Shown: positions 8,651-16,883 of the stretch, piece by piece
Layout of the letters: each line of letters opens with the position of its first letter
How positions within the stretch are numbered: position 1 is the stretch's first letter
NCBI RefSeq assembly: GCF_000172555.1
Contig: NZ_ABOX02000032.1
Coordinates: 1-64,000, forward strand
Direction of reading: 5' to 3'
Length of the DNA stretch: 64,000 bases
DNA from: Pedosphaera parvula Ellin514
GTDB taxonomy: Bacteria; Verrucomicrobiota; Verrucomicrobiia; Limisphaerales; Pedosphaeraceae
The notes under the pieces: model-generated
Seen by the model: the letters and a program-made list of their open reading frames with translations, nothing else
The model's database searches: none
What the model was told of the DNA's origin: nothing
Made by a program: the position numbers and the translations under genes

Positions 8651-9079
8651 TCACAAATAACGATATGGTTTGGAAATTGGAAAAGTATTCGGCAAATGCC
8701 GAATCTCCTTCACTTCACCGTGAGTCAACAAGACTTCCACAATATCAAACCGGATTTTCACCTGAGGATTTCTTAGCAACTTCAAATAATCCAGTGCCGT
8801 TTGCGAAAGCAACCGGCGCTTCCTTGCATCCACCGCCGCCGCCGGCCGAGACCATTCTTCCGATGAACGCGTCTTTACCTCCACAAACACCAGACAATCA
8901 CCATCACGGAATATCAAATCAATCTCGCCACGATCTGATTTGAAATTTGCCGTGAGGAATTTGAGCCCGCCCTTGCGAAGATGTTTTTTTGCCACGAGCT
9001 CGCCCAGGTCGCCACGGCGAAGATGTTCTGCCTGCTCCTTGCGAGCGAAGCACGTTTTAAGCTTTGCCAAGAGATTCAC
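8651..9079 (-). CDS. YraN/UPF0102 family nuclease-like protein, copy A
   Basis: A complete YraN-family protein (about 142 residues from the GTG at 9077-9079). The core GEIDLIFRDGDCLVFVEVKTR carries the Asp and E-x-K residues of a restriction-endonuclease-like fold. The C-terminal half, KRRLLSQTALDYLK and VRFDIVEV-like strand, is intact. The frame is open to 9190 but that part overlaps the MFS gene and is unlike the family, so the GTG start is favoured. A second, shortened copy lies at 10629-10934 on the other side of the MFS gene, with about 80-85% DNA identity over some 140-170 bp. YraN commonly neighbours rnhB, as here. Confidence 0.8.
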   Translation of the reverse strand: MNLLAKLKTCFARKEQAEHLRRGDLGELVAKKHLRKGGLKFLTANFKSDRGEIDLIFRDGDCLVFVEVKTRSSEEWSRPAAAVDARKRRLLSQTALDYLKLLRNPQVKIRFDIVEVLLTHGEVKEIRHLPNTFPISKPYRYL

Positions 9080-9134
9080 CTGACCACGATGAAACACGAA
9101 CCGTGGGGCGAAACAATTCTTTTCCGAGCGCGGT

Positions 9135-10628
9135 TCAGGACTCAGTCTCGCGCCCGGCCTCGCGGACTTGGATGAAACGGCGCAACCCAATCAAACCGAT
9201 GGGAGCCACCAAGCTGAACAAGGCTACAATCAACCAAAGCGTCTCCGAATGGCGCGGGCCGGTCTCGGGGCAGTAGCGCATCAGCCATTTGCCGGAAAAC
9301 AACCCGATCAACAGCTTGGCCAGCAGGAAGGGCACGTAGGAGAGCGCACCATAGGAAGCCTCCTGTCCCTTGGGCGCAATGGCGGCGGCGTATTCATACA
9401 CGCGCGGGGAATAAAACGCCTCGCCCACCGAGAGGACGAGCACAAACAAGGAGATCATCACATAATACGGATGCACCGCGCCGTGCAGACCGAGATACCA
9501 ATGGCCGACGAAATTCCCCAGCACACCATCCGCCACCGGCACAAACAGGGCCGGCGGCAGCGCCATGATGAAAATGGAGGCCGACGAAATCAGCCCGCCC
9601 GTGATGACCATGGAATACGCCGAAAATCTTTGCGTCAGGGCACCGACGATGGGCGCCAGGATAATGATGAACAAGCTGTTCAATCCCCATAAGATCCCAA
9701 TGGGCGCACCCGGGCCAAGTTCGCGAATGCCAAAGGTCGGATACACATAATCCATCTGTCGGTAAATGATCTTCACGAATGCGATCAAAATGAGGAAAAT
9801 CAGGAGTCGGTGGAAGCCGGCCTGCCGTAACAGTGTGCCGAACAATTGAACGGTTTCGCGTGTGGCCTGTCGGGTGGTGAGGTTGACGGATTGGAGAAAG
9901 CTGCGGTTGGCCGGGGCCGGTTTTCGAGGAACCAACTTGAGCCCTTGATCGGTCGCCTCCGCGCCTTCACGCAATAGGAATATCAACGGCAGCACCAGCG
10001 CCTCCAGAATCAAGCTGACCAGAAAGAGGGTCTGGTACGTCGAGAAATGCAGGCCCGCCAGGTTCAATTGCCCATGTTCACCCAGTCCCTTGCGGAAGTG
10101 ATCAAACAGCCACCCCGCCATCAGAAATCCAAGATTCATCATGGCGTAAATCATGGAGAAGGACATGGACCGTTGGCGCGTGTTGGAATAACACCGGGCC
10201 GCCGCGATCAGTACGGGACCACCCAACGCCTCGCCGATCGCCAATGGCAACAGGCCGCATGCCAGCGCCACCCACCTGACCGTCGTCAAGATCATCACCG
10301 CCCGTCCTAAAATGCACAATACTGTCCCGATAAACAGTGTCCGGCGCATCCCCAGCACATCGGTCAATGAGCCAACCAGGAGCGTCATCGCCGTCATTAC
10401 CAATGACCAGGCAGCGACGATAGGCAATGCCTGATCATCGCGGTAACCCAGTTCGGAATGCATCCAAAGGACCAATGTTGAGTTGGTGAGCCCGTAGGCG
10501 GCGATGGAAATGGCTTTGATGGCGAACGAAATCCATAATTCTGGAATCGCGTCCCTAAGAACGCTGAATTTTCCAAAAAAACCGCTGACAGTGGATGCGT
10601 TTTCGACGCGTGAGCCAAGGGTTGTCAT
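9135..10628 (-). CDS. MFS transporter
   Basis: A 497-residue major facilitator with about 12 hydrophobic helices. The loop GSLTDVLGMRRTLFIG after helix 2 is the classic MFS motif A (GxLxDrxGrrr). RCYSNTRQRSMSFSMIYAMMNLG is reminiscent of the POT/peptide-transporter subgroup, but the substrate is not identifiable. Its ATG follows the stop of the truncated yraN copy with no gap (TGA-ATG), and its 3' end is followed by the intact yraN copy. This arrangement suggests that the gene was placed here by a duplication or insertion that split the rnhB-yraN neighbourhood. Confidence 0.85.
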   Translation of the reverse strand: MTTLGSRVENASTVSGFFGKFSVLRDAIPELWISFAIKAISIAAYGLTNSTLVLWMHSELGYRDDQALPIVAAWSLVMTAMTLLVGSLTDVLGMRRTLFIGTVLCILGRAVMILTTVRWVALACGLLPLAIGEALGGPVLIAAARCYSNTRQRSMSFSMIYAMMNLGFLMAGWLFDHFRKGLGEHGQLNLAGLHFSTYQTLFLVSLILEALVLPLIFLLREGAEATDQGLKLVPRKPAPANRSFLQSVNLTTRQATRETVQLFGTLLRQAGFHRLLIFLILIAFVKIIYRQMDYVYPTFGIRELGPGAPIGILWGLNSLFIIILAPIVGALTQRFSAYSMVITGGLISSASIFIMALPPALFVPVADGVLGNFVGHWYLGLHGAVHPYYVMISLFVLVLSVGEAFYSPRVYEYAAAIAPKGQEASYGALSYVPFLLAKLLIGLFSGKWLMRYCPETGPRHSETLWLIVALFSLVAPIGLIGLRRFIQVREAGRETES

Positions 10629-10934
10629 TCAGGCATCAACATTAAAAGATATTTGACCCTGTCGTAAAGAATGAATGCTGCCGCCCGTTTTATCAGGCGG
10701 AAGATTCCAGTCCACTGATGAACGCGTCTTCACCTCCACAAACACCAGACCATCACCATCGCGAAATATTAAATCGATTTCACCTCGATCTGATTTGAAG
10801 TTCGCTGTGAAAAACTTGAGTCCTTGCTTGCGAAGATACTTCTTCGCGGCCCGCTCCCCCAATTCCCCATGCTGCAAATGAAGCGGCTTAACCCCATTGC
10901 CAACCCATGCCCCGATTCTATCCCAAAGGTTCAT
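10629..10934 (-). pseudogene. Truncated YraN/UPF0102 copy B
   Basis: A 101-residue frame carrying the N-terminal and central YraN region (GELGERAAKKYLRKQ, then GEIDLIFRDGDGLVFVEVKTR). After RSSVDWNLP the similarity to copy A stops, and the last 25 residues are unrelated. The family C-terminal half is absent. The break lies next to a GC-rich inverted repeat (CCGCC...GGCGG, about 10681-10700). It stands directly downstream of the DUF4240-like gene and upstream of the MFS gene. Probably a remnant left by rearrangement, although it keeps the nuclease-core residues and could still be translated. Confidence 0.7.
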
Positions 10935-10946
10935 TCCTTTTGCGAA

Positions 10947-11480
10947 TTACCAGAACCTCCACCACCGTCTTCGCGGCGAAGTGCAATAATGGTGCTTGGC
11001 GGCTAGTCTGGGATAGAGCCTGGCGACCTCCTCATCCTCGTTACAACATGTTCCAGTTGGAGACTCGGGATGCGGTTTATCGCGATAAGGCAAACTCCCA
11101 GTCATCTCTTTGTAAACCGTAATCGGAGCATACTGGTAGCCCTCGTAAAAAGCATTGTCCTTGTCCACATCCATCTCAACGAGAGACTCAGATGAGGAAA
11201 CAACTTTCTCAAAAGTAGAGTGTCCCATTGAAATAAGGGTAGAACGGAAATCTGAAAATTTGTCGTCCGAACAACCATGGCCAATGATGTACGCAGCAGC
11301 CCAAAGTTCATTCGTATAAGCCTTATCCTTGCAGTCATCAAAATGGTGAGAAAACGACTTCACCTCAGATGTGGGCAGTCTGCGTAGTTCTTCGGTCAGG
11401 AGCTTGCATTTCACATCCATGTCACCTTTGGATGCCAGATGCACCCTCTCCACAATCTCCCAGAACTCTTCGAGTTTCAT
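10947..11480 (-). CDS. DUF4240-like protein
   Basis: A 177-residue soluble protein. The N-terminal part (KLEEFWEIVERV, LPTSEVKSFSHHFDDCKDKAY, ELWAAAYIIGHGCSDDKFSDFR) matches the pattern I associate with DUF4240, a family often linked to WGR or other uncharacterised domains. The C-terminus is Cys/Arg-rich and ends RRRWWRFW. Start is ATG at 11478-11480, with GGGA about 9 nt upstream. It follows rnhB by about 15 bp in the same orientation, so co-transcription is likely. Function unknown. Confidence 0.7.
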   Translation of the reverse strand: MKLEEFWEIVERVHLASKGDMDVKCKLLTEELRRLPTSEVKSFSHHFDDCKDKAYTNELWAAAYIIGHGCSDDKFSDFRSTLISMGHSTFEKVVSSSESLVEMDVDKDNAFYEGYQYAPITVYKEMTGSLPYRDKPHPESPTGTCCNEDEEVARLYPRLAAKHHYCTSPRRRWWRFW

Positions 11481-11495
11481 TAGCAATCATCCCAA

Positions 11496-12233
11496 TCAAG
11501 TTCCAGGCAATTGCTGAGCAGACGGAGAAACTTCCAGGTTAGTCGACGCAGGATTCGCATCTGGAGCTGGAAAAAGCTCCAGCGTTTCCATTATCGGCCG
11601 GAAGGGCGCAAAGCTTTTGCGATGAATCAAACATGGCCCCTGCGCATTGATTGCCGCCAAATGTTTGGGCGTCCCATATCCTTTGTGCTCGGCAAAACCA
11701 TAACCGGGATATTGTTTGTCGTAGTCCTGCATCAACCGGTCCCGGGTCACCTTGGCCAGCACACTTGCTGCCGCAATGGAATAACTTTTCCCATCGCCTT
11801 GCACGAGCGCAGTCTGCGCGTACGGAAGCCATTTTATCTTCAACCCATCGACCAGCACATGCTGCGGCTTCGGGTTCAATTGGTCCAAGGCTTGATTCAT
11901 TCCCCGCCAAGCCGCTTGCCGAATGTTGATGCGATCAATCATTTCAACATCGATCACCGCGATGGCATGACGAATCTCAGGATGATTCACAATAATATTG
12001 TAGAATTTCTCCCGCTGATCCTCATCCAGTTGTTTGGAATCATTCAAGCCGCGCAACTTGGAAAACAATCCCGCCTCCAACCAACTGCACGGAAACAAAA
12101 CCGCCGCGGCCACCACCGGCCCGGCGAGCGGACCACAACCAGCCTCGTCCACTCCGGCCACCAGGGTTGTCCCCTGTTGCCAAAGCTCGCGCTCAAATCC
12201 GAGCCGATTCCAATATTTGGTAGCAGCAGCCAT
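11496..12233 (-). CDS. rnhB: Ribonuclease HII
   Basis: A 245-residue RNase HII that cleaves the RNA strand of RNA-DNA hybrids and excises single ribonucleotides. GVDEAGCGPLAGPVV at 27-41 contains the catalytic Asp29-Glu30 pair; VLVDG and the SIAAASVLAKVTRDRLM segment carry the remaining metal ligands. The last ~25 residues after ELFPAPDANPAS are a low-complexity tail. It heads the run rnhB, DUF4240-like, yraN copy B. Confidence 0.92.
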   Translation of the reverse strand: MAAATKYWNRLGFERELWQQGTTLVAGVDEAGCGPLAGPVVAAAVLFPCSWLEAGLFSKLRGLNDSKQLDEDQREKFYNIIVNHPEIRHAIAVIDVEMIDRINIRQAAWRGMNQALDQLNPKPQHVLVDGLKIKWLPYAQTALVQGDGKSYSIAAASVLAKVTRDRLMQDYDKQYPGYGFAEHKGYGTPKHLAAINAQGPCLIHRKSFAPFRPIMETLELFPAPDANPASTNLEVSPSAQQLPGT

Positions 12234-12291
12234 TTTCGCTCTGTACCAACGTATCTAGGTTGCGATTACAGGCAAACTAAATCTCTGTGAA

Positions 12292-13221
12292 TCAATGCAT
12301 CTCCACGTCGCAACTGCCAATACCCTTACGATAAAAGTTAAACTGCACGTTCGGATGGTCTGCCAGCAATGACATTGGCACTGAACTATCTGCGAGCTTT
12401 TTCGCAATCATGAACGTGGTCAAACGCTGGCCAAACGGATTGTCATGCATGCCCGCATGCCAGATCGACACCTTCTCCGCCTTCCACGTCTCAACCGGCC
12501 CAACACTAATGGCCTTGGTCGGCACCAGCGTCACATTTCCTCCACCAGATGTGCGTGCATTTTGTGCAATGGTAATCGGATGCAAGTCCACCACACGCGT
12601 CGCGAGCTTGCGATATTCTTCCGGCGGCGGCGGACTGTTCTTCCACTTGCCTTCACGCTTCGGTGGATCGTTGAAAGCCCAATGCTTGATGTCGCCCTGC
12701 CCGCCTTGCATCACCGCGCACCGCACTCCTTCCCAACTCTGACGATACCCCTTCGTGTCTGCTTTTGGAAAATGCAGGTTCTCCTTCGGCATTAACAATT
12801 CCTTGCGGATGCGATTAAAACAAAGTTCCTTGTCCGCCTTCTCGAACGAAAGCGGATGCGTTGCCGGGGCTTCCTTGCCATCAATATACCACTCGTCCAT
12901 CCCCCAAAAATGACCGGATTTGATATTCAGCCCCAGATCATTCACAATCCGCGCCACCAGCGGCAATTGTTCCGTCGGCCCAATCGGCCCGCAAATCCCC
13001 ACCGGATTATCCGCCGTCGATTGCTTCCACGCACTGATATATTCCAATGCTTCAGCGAGGTAGAAATCTTCCAGTGTCTCATAAAACACCACCTTGAATC
13101 CCGGACGCGAGAGCTTGAGCATCTTCTCCGGTGTCAGGCGCGCAACTTCCTTGATGATGTCAGTATCCAGCGTGGTGTAATCCCACCAATCTGGGGCAAT
13201 CGAACTGAGTTTTCGTGGCAT
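12292..13221 (-). CDS. Glucosamine-6-phosphate deaminase-like protein
   Basis: A 309-residue protein of the NagB/6-phosphogluconolactonase fold. [11 protein letters not shown] at about 104-114 corresponds to the NagB strand with the catalytic Asp (usually MDEY), and [12 protein letters not shown] near 180 corresponds to DGHIAFNEP with the catalytic His. The last acidic residue is Asp instead of Glu, and one extra residue separates Asp from His. Family members convert glucosamine-6-phosphate to fructose-6-phosphate and ammonia. The divergence argues for a related but different amino-sugar substrate. It lies in one direction with a PIG-L deacetylase and a Gfo/Idh/MocA oxidoreductase, supporting an amino-sugar pathway. 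Confidence 0.75.
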   Translation of the reverse strand: MPRKLSSIAPDWWDYTTLDTDIIKEVARLTPEKMLKLSRPGFKVVFYETLEDFYLAEALEYISAWKQSTADNPVGICGPIGPTEQLPLVARIVNDLGLNIKSGHFWGMDEWYIDGKEAPATHPLSFEKADKELCFNRIRKELLMPKENLHFPKADTKGYRQSWEGVRCAVMQGGQGDIKHWAFNDPPKREGKWKNSPPPPEEYRKLATRVVDLHPITIAQNARTSGGGNVTLVPTKAISVGPVETWKAEKVSIWHAGMHDNPFGQRLTTFMIAKKLADSSVPMSLLADHPNVQFNFYRKGIGSCDVEMH

Positions 13222-13275
13222 AAGTGGGGGAATCTTGAAATGCTTTGTGCGGATTTCAACAGAAAATTTCGGAAC

Positions 13276-13755
13276 CTACCGTTTGAAACGTTCTTTGATC
13301 GCCCGGAGCTGAGCAACTGCGGCAATATCTCGTGGTCTGTTCATCGCTTCTTTCGCTTTGATGAGGGCGTCTATGCTTAACACTTGGCAAGGGCCGAATG
13401 CCAGGTTAAGGGCAACGGCGTGCTTAACTACCTCGCTGTAATCACCCACCCCGAGCACCTGTCCCAAACAGTCGAGTTGTCCAAGGTCGGTGTTCAAATA
13501 CAAATTTTTAAAGTCATTGCAATTGACTCGTGTAATAGTTAAAGGGAGCTTGGCTGGAGTAAGACGATGAACTGTATGCAAGCCCTCAAGTGCAGATTGC
13601 AACCGAAGCAAATTTTCGCATTCGAAGTTGCAGCAAATATCCACATCCTGCGTCACCAGAGAGACTCCATAGGCAACCGCAGCAAAGCCACCCACAATTA
13701 CAAAGTCCACCTTTCCTGCAGTAAGGCGCTGCAACAAAGATTCAATCTCGGCCAT
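13276..13755 (-). CDS. Nucleotidyltransferase-fold protein (AbiEii/MNT-like)
   Basis: A 159-residue protein with the pol-beta-type nucleotidyltransferase core: VDFVIVGGFAAVAYGV followed by TQDVDICC gives GG...DxD. A short helical part follows (IDALIKAKEAMNRPRDIAAV) with the xAKxAMxRPKD pattern of DUF6036/AbiEii-like proteins. Start is ATG at 13753-13755, inside the end of the upstream 70-residue gene (14-nt overlap). Such pairs are often toxin-antitoxin-like or nucleotide-transfer modules; no direct evidence decides this. It sits between the PIG-L and NagB-like genes. Confidence 0.75.
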   Translation of the reverse strand: MAEIESLLQRLTAGKVDFVIVGGFAAVAYGVSLVTQDVDICCNFECENLLRLQSALEGLHTVHRLTPAKLPLTITRVNCNDFKNLYLNTDLGQLDCLGQVLGVGDYSEVVKHAVALNLAFGPCQVLSIDALIKAKEAMNRPRDIAAVAQLRAIKERFKR

Positions 13756-13954
13756 GCTGCGCCTCCATGGCTTCGCGCAGTGCAGTTGCCATCGCCAAGG
13801 CACGGCTGTGAGCCCGAATTCGCTCCTCCGGAGTCTTGCGCAGGTTTTCCTCGATCAAAGACATATCGTATCCCTCCGCCTCGGCCGCTTTCCAGGCCGG
13901 CCCCGGTTCTGCAAGTTCTCGCGGTTGAAATGTCTCTGGTTCGAAACCTTTCAT
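13742..13954 (-). CDS. Small partner protein of nucleotidyltransferase
   Basis: A 70-residue hydrophilic protein. MSLIEENLRKTPEERIRAH near residues 31-49 is a pattern I associate with small proteins encoded just before nucleotidyltransferases. Its start overlaps the stop of the PIG-L gene as ATGA (13951-13954), and its own end overlaps the start of the nucleotidyltransferase by 14 nt, so translation of the three is probably coupled. Possibly the antitoxin or regulator of the pair; this rests on arrangement only. Confidence 0.65.
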   Translation of the reverse strand: MKGFEPETFQPRELAEPGPAWKAAEAEGYDMSLIEENLRKTPEERIRAHSRALAMATALREAMEAQHGRD

Positions 13955-14760
13955 TGTAGATTTTCCAAAGCCTGTTCGTAAGCCTTGTTAATCAAATAAT
14001 TGCTTTTCAGCACTTCTGCAAGAGGATCGATATCTCGTGCCGCAAACCCCAGATGCAAATGCCGCCGCCAGCCTTCCGCATACTTGAACTTCTTCGACAT
14101 CTTTCCAAGTTCCAGCGACATCTCCTCCATCGCGAGCAGATACGAATTCATTCCCTGACTCGCATCCAGCCAACCTTGCTGACTCTTATGTGCCGCAAGC
14201 GAATTCCGCTTGGTCTCCTGCACCGACGCGACATTTACGTAAGCCCCTGGCCAGACTCGCCGACGCAATCCGTCCCGCAACCCATGCGGCATGCAATGAT
14301 AGAGGGTCACATCGCCATTATAAATCGGTCGGGAAGGAATCGTTTTGAAGTTCGGCATGCCGTGTGTGAACGCCGCCGTCACCGCAAGACGGCAGGTATT
14401 CATATGATCCTCCATGTAATCTTGCGGCGAGTGCGTCAATACAATCGATGGCTTCACCTCACGGATCACTGCGGCTAATCGCCTGAGCATTTTGAGATCG
14501 TAAAAGATCTCCAGATCATCTGTAAGACTCGGATGAAACTTCGCGCCTAGAATTTTTGCCGCCTGTTTCCCCTCGCCAGCACGAACCACTCTCGTCCTCT
14601 TGCTGTCGAACTCCAGACTGCCGCAGTTGCCGCTCGAAACGTTCATATAATGCGTCTCGTATCCAGCCTGCTTCAACAGCATTAGCGTCCCGGCCATCTG
14701 GAATTCGATATCATCCGGATGCGCCGCAATCGCGATGGCAACTTTATTTGATAGGCTCAT
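13951..14760 (-). CDS. PIG-L family (LmbE-like) deacetylase
   Basis: A 269-residue zinc-dependent N-acetyl-sugar deacetylase. AAHPDDIEFQMAG at 12-24 supplies the AHPDD metal-binding motif, THSPQDYMEDH at about 110-120 supplies the HxxDxxxDH motif. PIG-L/LmbE/BshB enzymes remove the acetyl group from GlcNAc-type substrates. Together with the neighbouring oxidoreductase and the NagB-like gene this suggests stepwise handling of an N-acetylated amino sugar. No signal peptide is seen, so it is probably cytoplasmic. It begins 26 bp after the Gfo/Idh/MocA stop and ends with an ATGA overlap to the next gene. Confidence 0.88.
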   Translation of the reverse strand: MSLSNKVAIAIAAHPDDIEFQMAGTLMLLKQAGYETHYMNVSSGNCGSLEFDSKRTRVVRAGEGKQAAKILGAKFHPSLTDDLEIFYDLKMLRRLAAVIREVKPSIVLTHSPQDYMEDHMNTCRLAVTAAFTHGMPNFKTIPSRPIYNGDVTLYHCMPHGLRDGLRRRVWPGAYVNVASVQETKRNSLAAHKSQQGWLDASQGMNSYLLAMEEMSLELGKMSKKFKYAEGWRRHLHLGFAARDIDPLAEVLKSNYLINKAYEQALENLQ

Positions 14761-14786
14761 CCGTGTTTAATCTCGGCTAACCAACA

Positions 14787-15812
14787 TTAAAGCTTAACCG
14801 GCTTGCCTTCATTGGCCGAACGATCCGCCGCAAAAATCACTTCATGACTCTTCGCCGCTTCAGTCAGGCTCGTCAGAGGCATTTCTTTTCCCTGTTCCAA
14901 TGCGTCAAAGAAAGCTTGGAACTGAGTCTGATACGGATGATCGGACACATCACCGGAATCCAGCATCTTCATCGAAAGCTCGCTCCACTTATTCTTGTTC
15001 AAACCGCCAAGGGTCGTGGAATGGAACTTGTTGTCGAGCAAACTGCCTTCGCTCCCCACAAGATGCGTGTGGAAATAATAAGGTTGCAGGCAGTCAATCA
15101 CAGAAGCGCACTTGCCTATGCGTCCGTCCTTGAACTTCAGAATCGTTACACTGGTTGTCGGATATTCGTATTCGGCAAAAACCTTGTTCTTCGAGACCGT
15201 CGCGTAACTGGTCACGGTATCCACCTCGCCATCCATGCAAAGCAACAAGGCATCCAGCGCGTGGCAACCCGCTGACAACAAACTGCTGCCGCCGGCATTC
15301 TTCTTGGTGTTCCAGCGAAACTGTCCATACCACGGCCCGATACCATGATAATAATCCACTTCGCCGTAATGAACCTTGCCCAGCAGACCACGATCAATTG
15401 TCGCCTTGATGCTCAAAAACTGACTCGACCAACGGCATTCAAAGCAAACGCACGTCTTGACCTTTGCCAGCTTCACCGCCTCCTGCATCGCACGTAGGTC
15501 TTTGAGATTCAAAGCCAGTGGCTTCTCGATGATCAAATGCTTTCCCGCCTTCGCCGCCGCTATAACCTGCTTGGAATGATCGTAAGGATAGCTGCAGACC
15601 GAGACCACATGAATGTCCGGGTTGGCCAACATCTTCTTCAAGTCATTGTAAACCGTGATCGAACTGCCGTGTTGAGCGCTTACCTTGGCTGCATCCAGTT
15701 CGCGTGAAGAATAAACGGCTGTGACCTGCGCATTTGAAGTCGCGTTAATGGCAGCAATGTGCGCGCCCGCCACCCAACCATAACCGATGATGCCAACATT
15801 GTATTTCTTCAT
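14787..15812 (-). CDS. Gfo/Idh/MocA family oxidoreductase
   Basis: A 341-residue NAD(P)-dependent sugar oxidoreductase. The N-terminus KKYNVGIIGYGWVAGAH has the Rossmann GxGxxA-type loop. EKPLALN at about 94-100 holds the conserved Lys of the family, and AGCHALDALL has the typical GxHxxD of the C-terminal domain. The start at the ATG 15810-15812 is directly before the Rossmann strand; the extra upstream frame is unlike the family. It is the first gene of the run oxidoreductase, PIG-L deacetylase, small protein, nucleotidyltransferase, NagB-like protein. The substrate is unknown. Confidence 0.88.
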   Translation of the reverse strand: MKKYNVGIIGYGWVAGAHIAAINATSNAQVTAVYSSRELDAAKVSAQHGSSITVYNDLKKMLANPDIHVVSVCSYPYDHSKQVIAAAKAGKHLIIEKPLALNLKDLRAMQEAVKLAKVKTCVCFECRWSSQFLSIKATIDRGLLGKVHYGEVDYYHGIGPWYGQFRWNTKKNAGGSSLLSAGCHALDALLLCMDGEVDTVTSYATVSKNKVFAEYEYPTTSVTILKFKDGRIGKCASVIDCLQPYYFHTHLVGSEGSLLDNKFHSTTLGGLNKNKWSELSMKMLDSGDVSDHPYQTQFQAFFDALEQGKEMPLTSLTEAAKSHEVIFAADRSANEGKPVKL

Positions 15813-16095
15813 GATCTTGAAAGGTATTGTTATTCGATCGTTAACAATCAGCAAAGTGACACCGTGGACACTTGTCAAAGCAAAAGACGCATTTGTTCAT
15901 TCTCCAATTCTGCTGTTATCCCTCTACAAATTGCGACTTCCGATTGAAAATAAATCCACCCGCGTTTAAGATTGGGTTTAAGCAAATGAAAATCAGCGGT
16001 GTGGGTGTCAGAAAGGAGCGGGACCGCAATAAGGAGCTGTCTCGCCCATTACGCGCACCGAAGAACTTACGCCGGGACATTAACTCAACTCGATT

Positions 16096-16635
16096 ATGAA
16101 GATTGAAGCATTGCACATCGGTCAACAAGTCCGCCACCCGCAATACGGCGAGGGCACGGTCAAAAGCATTTCCGAGCAGACGGCAGACATCCTCTTCAAC
16201 GAAGGCAAACGCACTGTCGCCCCGGATACCAGCGGCTTGGAACCTGCCGAAGCTCAAGCTTCTCTCACCGGCCTGGATCTTCCTCTCTCCCAACTCATCG
16301 ATCAAACTATCAGCAGTGCCATTTCAAAGCTGGGCCTTGAAAAACCGGACACCGTTATCGATCAGCTCGGAATCCGTTGGAACAATGGCAAGTTGGTCAT
16401 GCACCCCGCCGATCCCTCGCTCCAAACCAAGGAGGTGCCGCTGGAAGTTTTTTTCCACAAAATCGTCATGGTCCGCAACAACCTCAGAGTGTTGGAACAA
16501 AAAATTAACGCACACGAAAAACTCACCGACGCTGAGAAAGTCGAGATGCAACAATACATCACCCGCAGCTACGGCTCACTCACCACGTTCAACATTCTGT
16601 TCAAGAACAAGGAGGATCAATTCGGCGGAGCTTAG
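16096..16635 (+). CDS. Hypothetical protein with Tudor-like N-terminal segment
   Basis: A 179-residue soluble protein. Residues 6-40 ([19 protein letters not shown], then [10 protein letters not shown]) resemble the small Tudor/KOW-like beta domain at the C-terminus of UvrD/PcrA helicases, which contacts RNA polymerase. The remaining ~120 residues are helical with no known motif. It stands alone, divergent from the oxidoreductase operon. The start ATG lies right after ACTCGATT with no strong ribosome-binding site. Confidence 0.7.
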   Translation: MKIEALHIGQQVRHPQYGEGTVKSISEQTADILFNEGKRTVAPDTSGLEPAEAQASLTGLDLPLSQLIDQTISSAISKLGLEKPDTVIDQLGIRWNNGKLVMHPADPSLQTKEVPLEVFFHKIVMVRNNLRVLEQKINAHEKLTDAEKVEMQQYITRSYGSLTTFNILFKNKEDQFGGA

Positions 16636-16883
16636 TTGAAAGCAATCTTGGCCAGGGCGTATGTCCTGGAATCGAGTGCTGCGATACACAAATCAATCAA
16701 ATTTGTCCCTACAAATGGCTTCCCGACTTTATAGCCCACCTGCTTGTCCTTTGCTTGCAAATCGCTCTCAATCTTTACTTTCTAATCAGAACCAGTCAAT
16801 ATTCTGCATCAAGCAATTGTGGCAGACCTCCTATCGATTCGGAAGCGGTTTGCCAAGTGGCAATTCCAGGTTCTGCCACCCTG

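Noticed and set aside
8683-8708. ATTCGGCAAATGCCGAAT palindrome at the yraN 3' end as another mobile-element terminus
   Set aside because: It shares only the short GCCGAA core with the MITE-like ends, and it lies within a normal-length yraN coding region.
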